A DNA stretch of 64,000 nucleotides from Peptococcaceae bacterium BICA1-7 (GTDB lineage Bacteria > Bacillota > Desulfotomaculia > Desulfotomaculales > Desulfocucumaceae), in NCBI GenBank assembly GCA_000802095.1, contig JUEB01000009.1, forward strand, positions 62,001-126,000, in the 5' to 3' direction. The translations under genes and the position numbers were made by a program. Below the pieces are notes generated by a model. The model had not been told where the DNA came from and did no database searches. It worked only from the letters and a program-made list of their open reading frames with translations. Positions 1 to 7,529 of the stretch are shown here, one piece after another (the first letter of the stretch is position 1; every line of letters begins with the position of its first letter).

Positions 1-311
1 GTAGCGTCAGCATCTGCCCCTCTTACGGCGACACTTCTTTCATACGCCGTATTTAAGGCGGCAAGATAATTCCTTTGTTCCGCTAATTTTCGACTTAAGA
101 AATCTTGCTTAAGACCTAATCTTTCCGTGGCGGATGCGTTATCGTCAAGCCTCGCTGTAGCCGCTCCGAATTCGGCCTGCAAAATCTGCATTTGCCTACT
201 GGTTTCTCTGCCAACTTGAGATAGATTCTGCCTCGCCTCGTTGAGGGCTTCTGTGAGCCCCGTAGTATCTAAGTCGAGCCGGACATTTAATTGACCGACA
301 TCAGACGACAT
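1..311 (-). CDS. tail tape measure protein, N-terminal part (runs off the left edge)
   Basis: An open frame starts with ATG at 311 on the minus strand and is still open at base 1, giving about 103 residues. The start MSSDVGQLNVRLDLDT is followed by an alpha-helical, Gln/Ala/Arg-rich stretch with pairs such as LGLKQDFLSRKLAEQ and YLAALNTAYER. That is how Firmicutes siphophage tape measure proteins begin. The protein sets tail length and is packed inside the tail tube. Its position right after the frameshifted tail chaperone is the conserved one. The length and the C-terminal domains cannot be seen. Confidence 0.82.
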   Translation of the reverse strand, partial: MSSDVGQLNVRLDLDTTGLTEALNEARQNLSQVGRETSRQMQILQAEFGAATARLDDNASATERLGLKQDFLSRKLAEQRNYLAALNTAYERSVAVRGADADA

Positions 312-335
312 CTGTAACCACCTGCCTTTAGGCAT

Positions 336-371
336 AGCAAAAGCCCTGGCTTATCCACCGGGGCTCTTGCT
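336..371 (-). terminator. inverted repeat after the tail chaperone, possible weak terminator
   Basis: Arms AGCAAAAGCCC (336-346) and GGGCTCTTGCT (361-371) are complementary except for one position. The structure overlaps the chaperone stop codon and ends 25 bases before the tape measure start. The T-run is short, so it may attenuate transcription or protect the message rather than stop transcription fully. Confidence 0.4.
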
Positions 372-692
372 ATTTACAACCTTTCCACCGAACGCTTTAT
401 TCAGCGCAATTATTATGTTTTTATGATCAGTGGGAGTTTGCTTTTTCTGTTGCTTTTTCTCACCCATAAACTTATCAAAACTTGGGTATTTCTTTGCGTG
501 GTAGGCCTGACGGTTCAGGGCGCCAATGTGCCAAACCAGCCACTTCATTCTTTGGAGGTCTAATTTTTTTTCACGCCAGTACCCTTCGATCATATACAGG
601 ATTTCTACCGAAGTCATATCGTAAAGCTGTGTCGGGGCCATGCGAAGAGGGCCAGCCAGCTCAATTACTTTTCGCCAGTTGGCCCCTTCTTG
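351..692 (-). CDS. tail assembly chaperone, -1 frameshift extension (gpT-like part)
   Basis: This frame has no convincing start of its own and is open back to the slippery site in the preceding gene. A -1 shift at 692-698 joins it to that gene and continues as QEGANWRKVIELAGPLRMAP, then helical sequence to a Lys/Gln-rich end. This is the second half of the G/GT-type tail chaperone pair known from lambda and many siphophages, in which a minor fused product coats the tape measure protein during tail assembly. An internal ATG at 641 exists without a good ribosome binding site. The motif is visible; use of the shift is inferred. Confidence 0.75.
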   Translation of the reverse strand, partial: QEGANWRKVIELAGPLRMAPTQLYDMTSVEILYMIEGYWREKKLDLQRMKWLVWHIGALNRQAYHAKKYPSFDKFMGEKKQQKKQTPTDHKNIIIALNKAFGGKVVNSKSPGG

Positions 693-970
693 TTTTTTCC
701 CGTGAACTCCTTAAGAGCTTCAGTTACTTTTTTACTGACATAATCAAGGCCAGCCTCTTCTATAAAGTCACCTACTTGCTCAAGGGTAAGCATTTTATCC
801 TCGTGGTGTAATCCAGCCCAGAGCATCGCTCTAATCTCTCTTACACCTGCGTTCTTAGCGTTAACCTGCGTCACAGGCCTGCATATTATCTCCTCGGCGA
901 GAACTAAGGCGTTTATACCTAAGCGCAGGTTCCTTGGCTTGTCAAGTTCAATAACAATAAACGGTTTCAT
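665..970 (-). CDS. tail assembly chaperone (gpG-like)
   Basis: A 101-residue protein (MKPFIVIELDKPRNLRLGIN...) that starts 13 bases after the tail tube gene and precedes the tape measure gene, the normal place of the tail assembly chaperone. The sequence is mainly helical and ends EFTGKNKKGPTGEK. Near that end the codons GGA AAA AAC form a slippery site. Proteins of this type bind the tape measure protein and recruit tail tube subunits; they are not in the finished virion. Identification rests on synteny, size and the frameshift signal more than on residue motifs. Confidence 0.75.
   Translation of the reverse strand: MKPFIVIELDKPRNLRLGINALVLAEEIICRPVTQVNAKNAGVREIRAMLWAGLHHEDKMLTLEQVGDFIEEAGLDYVSKKVTEALKEFTGKNKKGPTGEK
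692..698 (-). promoter_or_regulatory. programmed -1 frameshift slippery heptamer A AAA AAC
   Basis: On the minus strand the zero-frame codons are ACG GGA AAA AAC AAG, so the heptamer A AAA AAC is in the correct phase for tandem -1 slippage. The -1 frame is open from here to 351, giving a 114-codon extension, while the zero frame stops at 665-667. Confidence 0.8.
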
Positions 971-983
971 ATGCTACCTCCTA

Positions 984-1427
984 TTAAGTTCCCGGGGTCA
1001 ATGTAGGCTGGCCGGATATCTTCAGTGCGGCTGAAAAGCCAAGGACACCGTCTGCCGGGTGCGAAAATTCCAGAGATTTGACCTTGGCTGCAAAAGTCCA
1101 TTTGGATTTATTTGCATCCAGTTCGGCATCGGGCAGCAAGATTTGATAATTACTCACTGTACCAGCATTGAAGTCTGTAATCATCTGTGCATGAGTTGTT
1201 TCCTTGGGTACGAAATTCCCATCAATGGAAATCTCACCGCCATCCTTTAAACCGGCTACATACTCCCGCCACCCATTTGAGTCCATGGATGTGACGTCGA
1301 TGTCTTCAGACTCGAGCTGGGGACCGCCAATCTCCGTAATTTCCGCAAGAGTGGTAAAAACCTCAGTAGGGGTAGCACCGTTACCACGCTGAAATAGAGT
1401 GCCTGATGCATGAATGGCCTGGGTCAT
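984..1427 (-). CDS. major tail tube protein
   Basis: A 147-residue protein with a strong ribosome binding site (AGGAGGAATG overlap region before ATG at 1427). Features of the phage tail tube family are visible: an early GTLFQRGNG segment, ITEIGGPQLESEDIDVTSM (typical of tube proteins that specify an IDVT motif), WREYVAGLKDGGEISIDGNF and a C-terminal beta-rich SAALKISGQPTL. It should polymerise into stacked hexamers that form the inner tube of the long non-contractile tail. It sits between the structural protein at 1441-1776 and the tail chaperone. Confidence 0.88.
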   Translation of the reverse strand: MTQAIHASGTLFQRGNGATPTEVFTTLAEITEIGGPQLESEDIDVTSMDSNGWREYVAGLKDGGEISIDGNFVPKETTHAQMITDFNAGTVSNYQILLPDAELDANKSKWTFAAKVKSLEFSHPADGVLGFSAALKISGQPTLTPGT

Positions 1428-1440
1428 TTATCATTCCTCC

Positions 1441-1776
1441 TTATATCGATATCGCCGCCACAGTTACATCTGCAACTGCGGAGTAGGTTACACTTACCAG
1501 TCCAGCGCCGTCATTGAACCGCTTTTGCGCAAACGGGCCGATCCAACGCTCCTGGCCTGCCGGGACTGCCACGTCCAGATCATGGTCGAATCCCTGATCA
1601 CATTCTGTCTGTGAATTTACTGTCACTGTAACAGATCCGACACTACCGTTCTTGACGGCTAAAAAAGTCTTGCCGCCTGCGGCATTCGGAAAGTTATTCC
1701 CGGTTGCATCGGCGGCAGTAAAACTTGGGTTTAACCCGGTAGCCGCCACACTTTGAACAGCTAATGTAGTTGCCAT
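1441..1776 (-). CDS. phage structural protein, possibly decoration-like, function unknown
   Basis: A 111-residue, Ala/Val/Thr-rich, beta-type protein: starts MATTLAVQSVAATGLNPSF and has the segment VPAGQERWIGPF, then ends in alternating hydrophobic strands. It lies between the DUF3168 tail-terminator gene and the tail tube gene. Similar short beta proteins in this location are annotated only as hypothetical structural proteins. The composition suggests a small beta-sandwich surface or decoration protein, but no family is claimed. Confidence 0.55.
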   Translation of the reverse strand: MATTLAVQSVAATGLNPSFTAADATGNNFPNAAGGKTFLAVKNGSVGSVTVTVNSQTECDQGFDHDLDVAVPAGQERWIGPFAQKRFNDGAGLVSVTYSAVADVTVAAISI

Positions 1777-1798
1777 TTTTACCTCCTATAGTTTTTTT

Positions 1799-2182
1799 CT
1801 AACCGTGCCATATAAAGAAATCAACCGACACAATAAAGAGACCGGTTTCTTCTTCGTATAGGTCGGTTTCATTTTGGAAAAATGCCGCCTTCACATTGTC
1901 TGCCCCTGGCCAGGCCTCCAGAGCCGCAGTTACTTGGTCAGCTACCGCCTTGGCCTCAGGGTAAGTTTCAGCAATGCCAGACACCTGCATCCGGGGGCGC
2001 TGTAGCCCGCTATAGCCTGAGTGAGAGTGTATCCTTGTGTTCGATACCTGCATATACACACAGTAGGGCTTCTCCACATCCTGCGGGGCTACCAGGGGGT
2101 AAATCCGGTCAGCCACCAGGGCAATCAATCCCGCGTAACCGGAAAGGTACCCATATAGCCTCTCCTCAATCAAGGGCATCAC
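1799..2182 (-). CDS. DUF3168-family tail completion/terminator protein
   Basis: A 127-residue protein with hallmarks of DUF3168 (lambda gpU/HK97 gp17-like tail terminator): an N-terminal helix, LVADRIYPLVAPQDVEKPYCVYM, central RPRMQVSGIAETYPEAKAVADQV and a C-terminal VDFFIWHG strand. Such proteins cap the tail tube and join it to the connector. The gene overlaps the upstream HK97-gp10-like gene by 4 bases (ATGA type), so the two are translationally coupled. Confidence 0.82.
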   Translation of the reverse strand: MMPLIEERLYGYLSGYAGLIALVADRIYPLVAPQDVEKPYCVYMQVSNTRIHSHSGYSGLQRPRMQVSGIAETYPEAKAVADQVTAALEAWPGADNVKAAFFQNETDLYEEETGLFIVSVDFFIWHG

Positions 2183-2607
2183 CTCAATACTCTAGCCAAT
2201 TCTTCACGTATTGCTTGCCTAATCCTGTCCTCATTCTCATCCAGCGCTGGGCGCAAGAAAGGTTTTTTTGCTATTCCGGGATGATTAACTTTTTCACCGA
2301 AAAACTCGCCCGCTGATTTGTTGGCAAGCACTTCTTTCCTCTTTGGCCTAATCAAGTGGCTACCAACACCGTACTCTATAAAGCGCCATTTCCAATGTCT
2401 TTTATCGGGGCCAATTAAAGCCGTAGAATCCTCAATTTTTATAGCTATACCTGGGTCACCATTGGCCCGGGCCTCCGCCTCTTGTTTAACTATTTCCGCT
2501 CCAGCCATGAGGGCTTTTTTCTTGGCTGGGCCAGCCAATTCTATGCCTATTTGTGATAGCCTGGCAAATAGTTCTCTTTCTCCTGAAATGACTACACCGC
2601 CTGCCAT
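2179..2607 (-). CDS. HK97 gp10-like head-tail/tail completion protein
   Basis: A 142-residue protein. The order of features matches the HK97-gp10 family: an N-terminal helix (LFARLSQIGIELAGPAKKKAL), AGAEIVKQEAEARAN, then KRHWKWRFIEYGVGSHLIRPKR and a C-terminal helical region FLRPALDENEDRIRQAI. The FLRPALDE segment is highly typical of the family. It is overlapped by its neighbours on both sides (one base at 2607, four at 2182), showing tight coupling within the connector cluster. Confidence 0.88.
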   Translation of the reverse strand: MAGGVVISGERELFARLSQIGIELAGPAKKKALMAGAEIVKQEAEARANGDPGIAIKIEDSTALIGPDKRHWKWRFIEYGVGSHLIRPKRKEVLANKSAGEFFGEKVNHPGIAKKPFLRPALDENEDRIRQAIREELARVLR

Positions 2608-2927
2608 TAGGCCACCGCCTTACATATGATATGCAGCTTGACTTTGGTGTCATCGGGATCATTGGCCCCAAGGATTTTATATATTTTACCGTCAAAACTT
2701 ACTCTCATATCAGTGGTTATGTCTTTGCGGTACCAGATTGTAAAAAGCTCCTGGACTTCAGCATTGACTTTCTGTGCCGCAAAAAACTTCCTTGATGTCT
2801 TATGTGCTTTCTCCGCCCACACCGAGACGTAATCTATCCAGTTAGGGATGACCGCGCCGGTGGAATCTTTTTGGGTGCCGGTATTCTGTTTTATCGTTAT
2901 CCGGCTCCGCATTTTACCAATATCCAA
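2607..2927 (-). CDS. phage head-tail adaptor/joining protein (SPP1 gp16-like)
   Basis: A 106-residue protein starting MDIGKMRSRITIKQNTGTQK and continuing with NWIDYVSVWAEKAHKT. This R-x-RITI-Q...DY-VWA pattern is that of the head-tail joining family PF05521. It forms the stopper ring under the portal that closes the DNA channel and receives the tail. It lies between the gp6-like connector and the gp10-like gene, the standard order. Confidence 0.9.
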   Translation of the reverse strand: MDIGKMRSRITIKQNTGTQKDSTGAVIPNWIDYVSVWAEKAHKTSRKFFAAQKVNAEVQELFTIWYRKDITTDMRVSFDGKIYKILGANDPDDTKVKLHIICKAVA

Positions 2928-2941
2928 ACGGTACGCCTCCC

Positions 2942-3205
2942 TTATGATAGGCTCAACTGAGTGAATATCATTAACACAACTTGAGAAACCTTACCTTTGT
3001 CTATTGTCACAGCCCGCTTCAGATACAATTCAGTGATCAATAACAGGCAGGCTACTTTAGCTAAATAGTCCGTGTCAGTGAAGGTTTTGCCAGTCATATC
3101 AGTTATAAACACTTCTGCGGCATTGATAAGCAGGGTGATATAAGCATCGTCATCATCAACCTCTACTTTTAAATGTCCCTTTGCTTCTGCCAGAGTAACA
3201 ATCAT
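2942..3205 (-). CDS. head-tail connector protein (HK97 gp6/YqbG-like)
   Basis: An 87-residue protein: MIVTLAEAKGHLKVEVDDDDAYITLLINAAEVFITDMTGK. The start AK-HL-V-DDDD-I--LI-AAE is the signature of gp6-like DNA packaging/connector proteins, which form the adaptor ring under the portal. The C-terminus ends VVLMIFTQLSLS, equivalent to the final I--L-QL of the family. A clear ribosome binding site precedes the ATG at 3205. Confidence 0.9.
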   Translation of the reverse strand: MIVTLAEAKGHLKVEVDDDDAYITLLINAAEVFITDMTGKTFTDTDYLAKVACLLLITELYLKRAVTIDKGKVSQVVLMIFTQLSLS

Positions 3206-3257
3206 GTTTCATCACTCTCCCCCTAAGCAAGGAAGAGAAGAGGTATGCCCTCTCCCC

Positions 3258-3848
3258 TTATACCATAAGATAGGCATCAACCACTTTGCCGGCCAGGGCA
3301 CTATTCAGGTCAATGGTATTGCTTTCGATAGCTGTGGCGCTAACCGTGACCGTGGGCGCAGTGCCTTCCTTGGTATTATCCAGGTAGGCCGCCAAAATAG
3401 TATTGTGTGTAAGCAAATAAGGCAGGCCCAACTTATCCCCCCAGCCCGCGCTTACCGTATCTGTGCCGGCATGGGTCTCCACAGGCAGATCTATCTGGGT
3501 TATTGTCTTAAAGGCCTTAACGCCCTCTACAGCTGTGGCCCCATTCAGGGCAATGGTTTCAGTTATTGCCCCGCCCGCGTAATCGGTGCCTGTGATAACT
3601 ACATCGCCAGCAACCCCCGCAGCATTACCCTTGACGATAATATTCCTGGGCGCGGCGGGATTGGTTATCCCCTCTGTTATTACCTGGGCTTCTGCTGTAA
3701 GTGCTGTTGCAGCCAATACCCCCGTATTGCTGGTTGCTACGGCGGCCGCCGCACTGACCTGAAAATGAGCCAGAAAGGAGCGGTCACAGGATACCCCCGG
3801 CACGTGTGATTGAATCTTTTGCCCCATTTTATGGTTGAAAGGATACAT
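3258..3848 (-). CDS. phage structural protein of unknown function, downstream of capsid
   Basis: A 196-residue protein with GGAGG before its ATG at 3848. After a short basic N-terminus it is Ala/Thr/Val-rich with many short beta strands (NPAAPRNIIVKGNAAGVAGD, VVITGTDYAGGAITETIALN). This composition suits a capsid decoration or fibre-like beta protein. It lies between the major capsid gene and the connectors, where a head decoration protein would be expected, but no family was recognised. Confidence 0.55.
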   Translation of the reverse strand: MYPFNHKMGQKIQSHVPGVSCDRSFLAHFQVSAAAAVATSNTGVLAATALTAEAQVITEGITNPAAPRNIIVKGNAAGVAGDVVITGTDYAGGAITETIALNGATAVEGVKAFKTITQIDLPVETHAGTDTVSAGWGDKLGLPYLLTHNTILAAYLDNTKEGTAPTVTVSATAIESNTIDLNSALAGKVVDAYLMV

Positions 3849-3881
3849 GTTTTGATACCTCCGTCGTTCTTATTCAAGTCT

Positions 3882-3912
3882 AAAGGCGGAAGAATTTTAG
3901 TCTCCCGCCTTT
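3882..3912 (-). terminator. hairpin after the major capsid gene
   Basis: Arms AAAGGCGG (3882-3889) and CCGCCTTT (3905-3912) are perfectly complementary with a 15-base loop. It sits in the 85-base gap downstream of the capsid stop codon. The T-tract is only three bases, so partial termination or mRNA 3'-end stabilisation of the capsid message is more likely than full termination. Confidence 0.5.
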
Positions 3913-3933
3913 AACTAACTGGTTGTCCGGATA

Positions 3934-5208
3934 TTATGCGCCTTTCTTTACGATAACCACGCCGTTGGGGTCAATAAGCTTACCGTCAACGATCAGGATT
4001 GCTTTATCAACCCACTCATTGGTGTCGTGATCAAAATACCGGAACATGGTCAGCTGCATATTGCTGTTGAGTCCATAGTTTTTCAGATTGCAGTACACAG
4101 CCACAACGTCACCAATGGCGGCATCGTCGTAGTTGGCGATGACATCGTCCTCAACCTGGATAACTTCCTTGCCACCGAATCTCTCCTGGGGGCCGTCCGT
4201 GATTCCGTAATTTATCCTGCCAACGGGCTGCCCGTTAGCGTCCGTCATGCCGTCGATATAGCCCTCGAAGGTGCCGGAGGCCATGAAGAAGGATGCACCA
4301 GCCTTATATTTAAGCGGCATCTTTGCAAACACTTTCTTTTTCCACTGATCCCAGGCCAGGAAATCAGCAGCTGCAAGTGTGACTTTCTGGGCTGCAGGTA
4401 CCCGAGTATCCACAGTGATACCCAGAGGTTTACCTTCCCCGGTCCCGCTGATTATTGCGAGATCCAAACCCTGCACCATAGCCTCTACAATCAGGTCGGT
4501 GATGGTGCTTTCAAACCCCGTCAGCGTCACGGTATCGGCCAGCAAGGATACGGATACCTTACACTCCAAGCCGTAGTAACTAAAAGATATACTCGTATTC
4601 GCAGTTACCTTTTTCTTGTCCGACGGAGTGCTTTCACCTATCCAGGTTGCAGTCGGCTTCAGCGACAGTATGGGAACCGTCACGCCGCCCTTGATACTGA
4701 GTTTTCTTACCCGGCTGAATATCTGACCATACTCAGTAACCTTCCTGATGACCTCATTCAGGATTGTGCTGGGTATCACGGCACTTACATCAGCGGTTGC
4801 GGTCATCGCGTCTGCCCTAAGTTCCGGAGTTATCTCCCCGGTTTTGGCAAACTTCATGAAAGCCGTCCTGTATTCCAAGGTGGCATACCGGTCTTCCGGC
4901 TCTGTGGCCCTCTGCTGCTGGCCATGGGCAACGCCGTAAGTGGCCAGTACTGACGGCACCCCCACAGGAGGAGGTGTAGCACCTCTCTGCTCGTTACCCT
5001 CGGGCGGGACAGCCTGAGTAGGTGCGGCGGGCTCATTGGGGATGGCCTCGATCATGGTGCGCAGTTCCGTAATCTCATCGTTAATGGTTTCCAGTTCAGT
5101 ATTAATGCTACGCAGTTCCTTTATATCCTCAGTGGCGTTGGCCTTGGTGCCAAGTTCGGTTTTCCTTGCCTCTTTTTTGACAAGCAGTGCCTGGAGTTTC
5201 TTTTTCAT
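3934..5208 (-). CDS. major capsid protein, HK97 fold
   Basis: A 424-residue protein. Residues about 1-110 are a charged coiled-coil (KKLQALLVKKEARKTELGTK) and a Pro/Gly/Gln linker, matching the delta/scaffold domain that the prohead protease removes. The mature part begins near RYATLEYRTAFMKFAKTGE and contains AVIPSTILNEVIRKVTEYGQ, GGVTVPILSLKPTATWIGE and the C-terminal domain ending LIDPNGVVIVKKGA. These are classic HK97-family landmarks. It starts at the stop of the protease gene (1-base overlap), as in HK97-like gene order. Confidence 0.95.
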   Translation of the reverse strand: MKKKLQALLVKKEARKTELGTKANATEDIKELRSINTELETINDEITELRTMIEAIPNEPAAPTQAVPPEGNEQRGATPPPVGVPSVLATYGVAHGQQQRATEPEDRYATLEYRTAFMKFAKTGEITPELRADAMTATADVSAVIPSTILNEVIRKVTEYGQIFSRVRKLSIKGGVTVPILSLKPTATWIGESTPSDKKKVTANTSISFSYYGLECKVSVSLLADTVTLTGFESTITDLIVEAMVQGLDLAIISGTGEGKPLGITVDTRVPAAQKVTLAAADFLAWDQWKKKVFAKMPLKYKAGASFFMASGTFEGYIDGMTDANGQPVGRINYGITDGPQERFGGKEVIQVEDDVIANYDDAAIGDVVAVYCNLKNYGLNSNMQLTMFRYFDHDTNEWVDKAILIVDGKLIDPNGVVIVKKGA

Positions 5209-5891
5209 CAGCTTAGTCCCCCTATTTTCATGAGAATTTGGTTCTTTAACTTCAGCGCCTCCAGCTCATTCTTTCCGTTCTCCAACGCTGACCGGGCATT
5301 CTCCAATGCCCTCTTCGCATTATCCAATGCAAACTGGTCACGAGCTGATATATTGGTATCGCGGTAGGCCGGCATGGTAACTGCCGACACCTCGAATACC
5401 TTTTTAACTTTAAGGATGTGCCTGGTAGGCATATCCTGATCAAGGTTTTCCCAACGCTCTTCAGAAACACGGAAAATAAACGACATCCCGTCGATATCGC
5501 TTCGCTGTATTGAGTGATACAAACTCCTTGACTCCGCGTTATTTTCGATGTCAGGATAGGATTTCACAAACAAACCTTGATCATCAATTGAGATTTGCAT
5601 TGTGGACTTACCATTATTTCTCCTTGAACGCGCCACAGGTATCTTCCTTGTCTCGTGATTTACGCAAAACAACACATCATCGAAGTCACAATCATCGAAG
5701 GCCCCACGCTCAATGATTTCATAAAACCAGTCGCCTATATTGGTTTTTTTACCGTATACGGCGGCATGTCCTTCGATTACAGGCTTCTCATCCTGCTGAA
5801 TTGCCCTGAATTCAGCCATTTCAAAACTTCTGAATTCATTTTTACCCATTCCCACCTCGTCTTTTGTTGGGAGTGTTTTAGCTTTGGCCAC
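5208..5891 (-). CDS. HK97-family prohead protease
   Basis: A 227-residue serine protease of the S78 type. Visible landmarks are GHAAVYGKKTNIGDWFYE near residue 40, the catalytic His in CVNHETRKIPVARS, and the catalytic Ser in RSDIDGMSFIF. The C-terminal 60 residues are a charged coiled-coil. The enzyme cleaves the capsid scaffold domain during head maturation. It directly precedes the capsid gene, but a terminator and the propeller gene separate it from the portal gene, which is unusual. Confidence 0.93.
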   Translation of the reverse strand: MAKAKTLPTKDEVGMGKNEFRSFEMAEFRAIQQDEKPVIEGHAAVYGKKTNIGDWFYEIIERGAFDDCDFDDVLFCVNHETRKIPVARSRRNNGKSTMQISIDDQGLFVKSYPDIENNAESRSLYHSIQRSDIDGMSFIFRVSEERWENLDQDMPTRHILKVKKVFEVSAVTMPAYRDTNISARDQFALDNAKRALENARSALENGKNELEALKLKNQILMKIGGLS

Positions 5892-5916
5892 CTCTATCTA
5901 CCTCCATTTCCGCCTT

Positions 5917-5939
5917 AAAAAAATAGAGCCTTTCGGCTC
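5917..5939 (-). terminator. Rho-independent terminator between propeller gene and protease gene
   Basis: On the minus strand GAGCC-GAAA-GGCTC, a 5-bp stem with a GNRA-type tetraloop, is followed by TATTTTTTT. It comes 25 bases after the stop codon of the propeller gene and before the protease ribosome binding site. It would limit read-through from the portal/propeller genes into the protease and capsid genes. Confidence 0.75.
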
Positions 5940-5963
5940 ACTTTTATACTCTGCTGGGCTTTA

Positions 5964-7508
5964 TTAACTCAGATGCCGGTGATCATCGTACCTTGATACT
6001 CGGCCGTATAGCGTCAGCGTCAGTGTCCCGGAGGCTGCCGCAGCATCAGCCGCAACCCCAAGTATTAAACCTTTTGGCAAGGGCCCGCCCAGCGCCTTCC
6101 AAGTGGAGCCATTTAACAATGCATCTTTTCCAGCAGTTACGGGTTGGCCATAAAAAACACTAGCCTCATCTGCATACCATTCATTACTGCTGTTTAAGCG
6201 AATTTTTATAGCCTGGTCCAGCGAACTCTTTATTACAAGCACCGGATCAAATACGGTCTCTGTTAAAGCTGCGGCCCATTTGGGATTAGTGTCGTTAAAA
6301 TCTGCAAATCCCTTACTAAGAAGGGATATCTCCACCGGGTGCCAGGATCTGCTTGCACTCAGAGGATGCAAAAGCGCACTGACGTTTTTTCGTGGCACCG
6401 CACGGGTTGTTATGTACGCCCCCACCCCCGTCTGAGATTGGAGGTAAAACCTGTGCTCGGCATCTGGTCCAAGAAGTCCGTAATAACTCCCGGAAAGCAC
6501 ACCTTCCTGTACCCATGTCGCCCCGCCGTCAGGACTGACATATACCCACGATAACTCCGATCCCTTCGGGTCGGCCTCTTCAATTCTGACCGATGCTATG
6601 AGTATGTTTTTGGACCCGCCTAGCCCCATGCAGTGGCCGGGTAGGTGTCCTATCTTGCGATAGTTTGTTATATCGTCGAGGTTGGCCGCGTATATAACGG
6701 TATCCGGGGAGCTATCATGTCCCCATACAGCTGTTTTCTGGGGGATGACCGCAAGTCCAACATTTCTATAAGGCGGACTCCCTGTTGCTACCTGTGCCCA
6801 TGTTCCCCCGTCATCTACGGACTTCCACCAGAATGTTTCGGCAGTTGCATCGCCACTGGTAATAATCCATGTTGCAAGTTCACGGATATATTTAACCGTG
6901 TGGTAGTGCCTTATTGCTGTCGTGTCTTTGGTCATGGCCGCAATTGCTGCCCATGTCGCCCCACCGTCGGCAGATTTATATACTTTAAAAGTATCCGGCA
7001 AATCGACCCCATACTGGGCAAATATGACGGTCTCTCCGTTTACATCAATGCCCGCCACCAATATATCCTTGCCCTCGTCCAGTGTACGGGCGAAAGTTGC
7101 GCCGGCGTCGGTAGACAAATATACATCGCCATTTTGGCAAACCAAGACCACGTTCCCTGCTGCGGTGACAACTCCGGTCCTAACTGTGGGCACATTCTGA
7201 GCAAGTGACCCCGACCAGGTGTTGCCGCCGTCCGCACTACTGTGGATGTAATTTGTGGCAAGGTCCTGGGCGTACAGCAAATTGCCGGATATTGCAACTA
7301 CCAAATACGGCAGTTGGGTATAATTAAAATTACTCCCCTTTAGCACAGTAGACTCTGCAGCCTCTACCCACCCTGGGGCAGTGTATGTAAGTTTTTTCTT
7401 GGTATCGATTTCATAAAATTCTGCCCCGAGCCTTACGCCATCAGTAGGCTTTGTATCACTCGAAAGACCCTGCCATCGCTGACTTTGTCCTATTAACTCA
7501 ACTGCCAT
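5964..7508 (-). CDS. BNR/Asp-box beta-propeller virion protein, placed between portal and protease
   Basis: A 514-residue protein with at least five Asp-box motifs (S-x-D-x-G-x-T-W/F): SADGGNTW, STDAGATF, SADGGATW, SVDDGGTW and SPDGGATW, at roughly 60-80 residue intervals over residues 70-340. Such motifs mark sialidase-type or YCF48-type beta-propellers. The C-terminal 150 residues are a separate beta domain. The N-terminus (VRLGAEFYEIDTKKKL) resembles the phage virion domain that precedes adhesion modules. It could be a surface receptor-binding or decoration protein. Catalytic sialidase residues were not identified, so no enzyme activity is claimed. A gene here interrupts the usual portal-protease pair. 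Confidence 0.7.
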   Translation of the reverse strand: MAVELIGQSQRWQGLSSDTKPTDGVRLGAEFYEIDTKKKLTYTAPGWVEAAESTVLKGSNFNYTQLPYLVVAISGNLLYAQDLATNYIHSSADGGNTWSGSLAQNVPTVRTGVVTAAGNVVLVCQNGDVYLSTDAGATFARTLDEGKDILVAGIDVNGETVIFAQYGVDLPDTFKVYKSADGGATWAAIAAMTKDTTAIRHYHTVKYIRELATWIITSGDATAETFWWKSVDDGGTWAQVATGSPPYRNVGLAVIPQKTAVWGHDSSPDTVIYAANLDDITNYRKIGHLPGHCMGLGGSKNILIASVRIEEADPKGSELSWVYVSPDGGATWVQEGVLSGSYYGLLGPDAEHRFYLQSQTGVGAYITTRAVPRKNVSALLHPLSASRSWHPVEISLLSKGFADFNDTNPKWAAALTETVFDPVLVIKSSLDQAIKIRLNSSNEWYADEASVFYGQPVTAGKDALLNGSTWKALGGPLPKGLILGVAADAAAASGTLTLTLYGRVSRYDDHRHLS

Positions 7509-7529
7509 ATTCTACCCACCTCCGATTGC

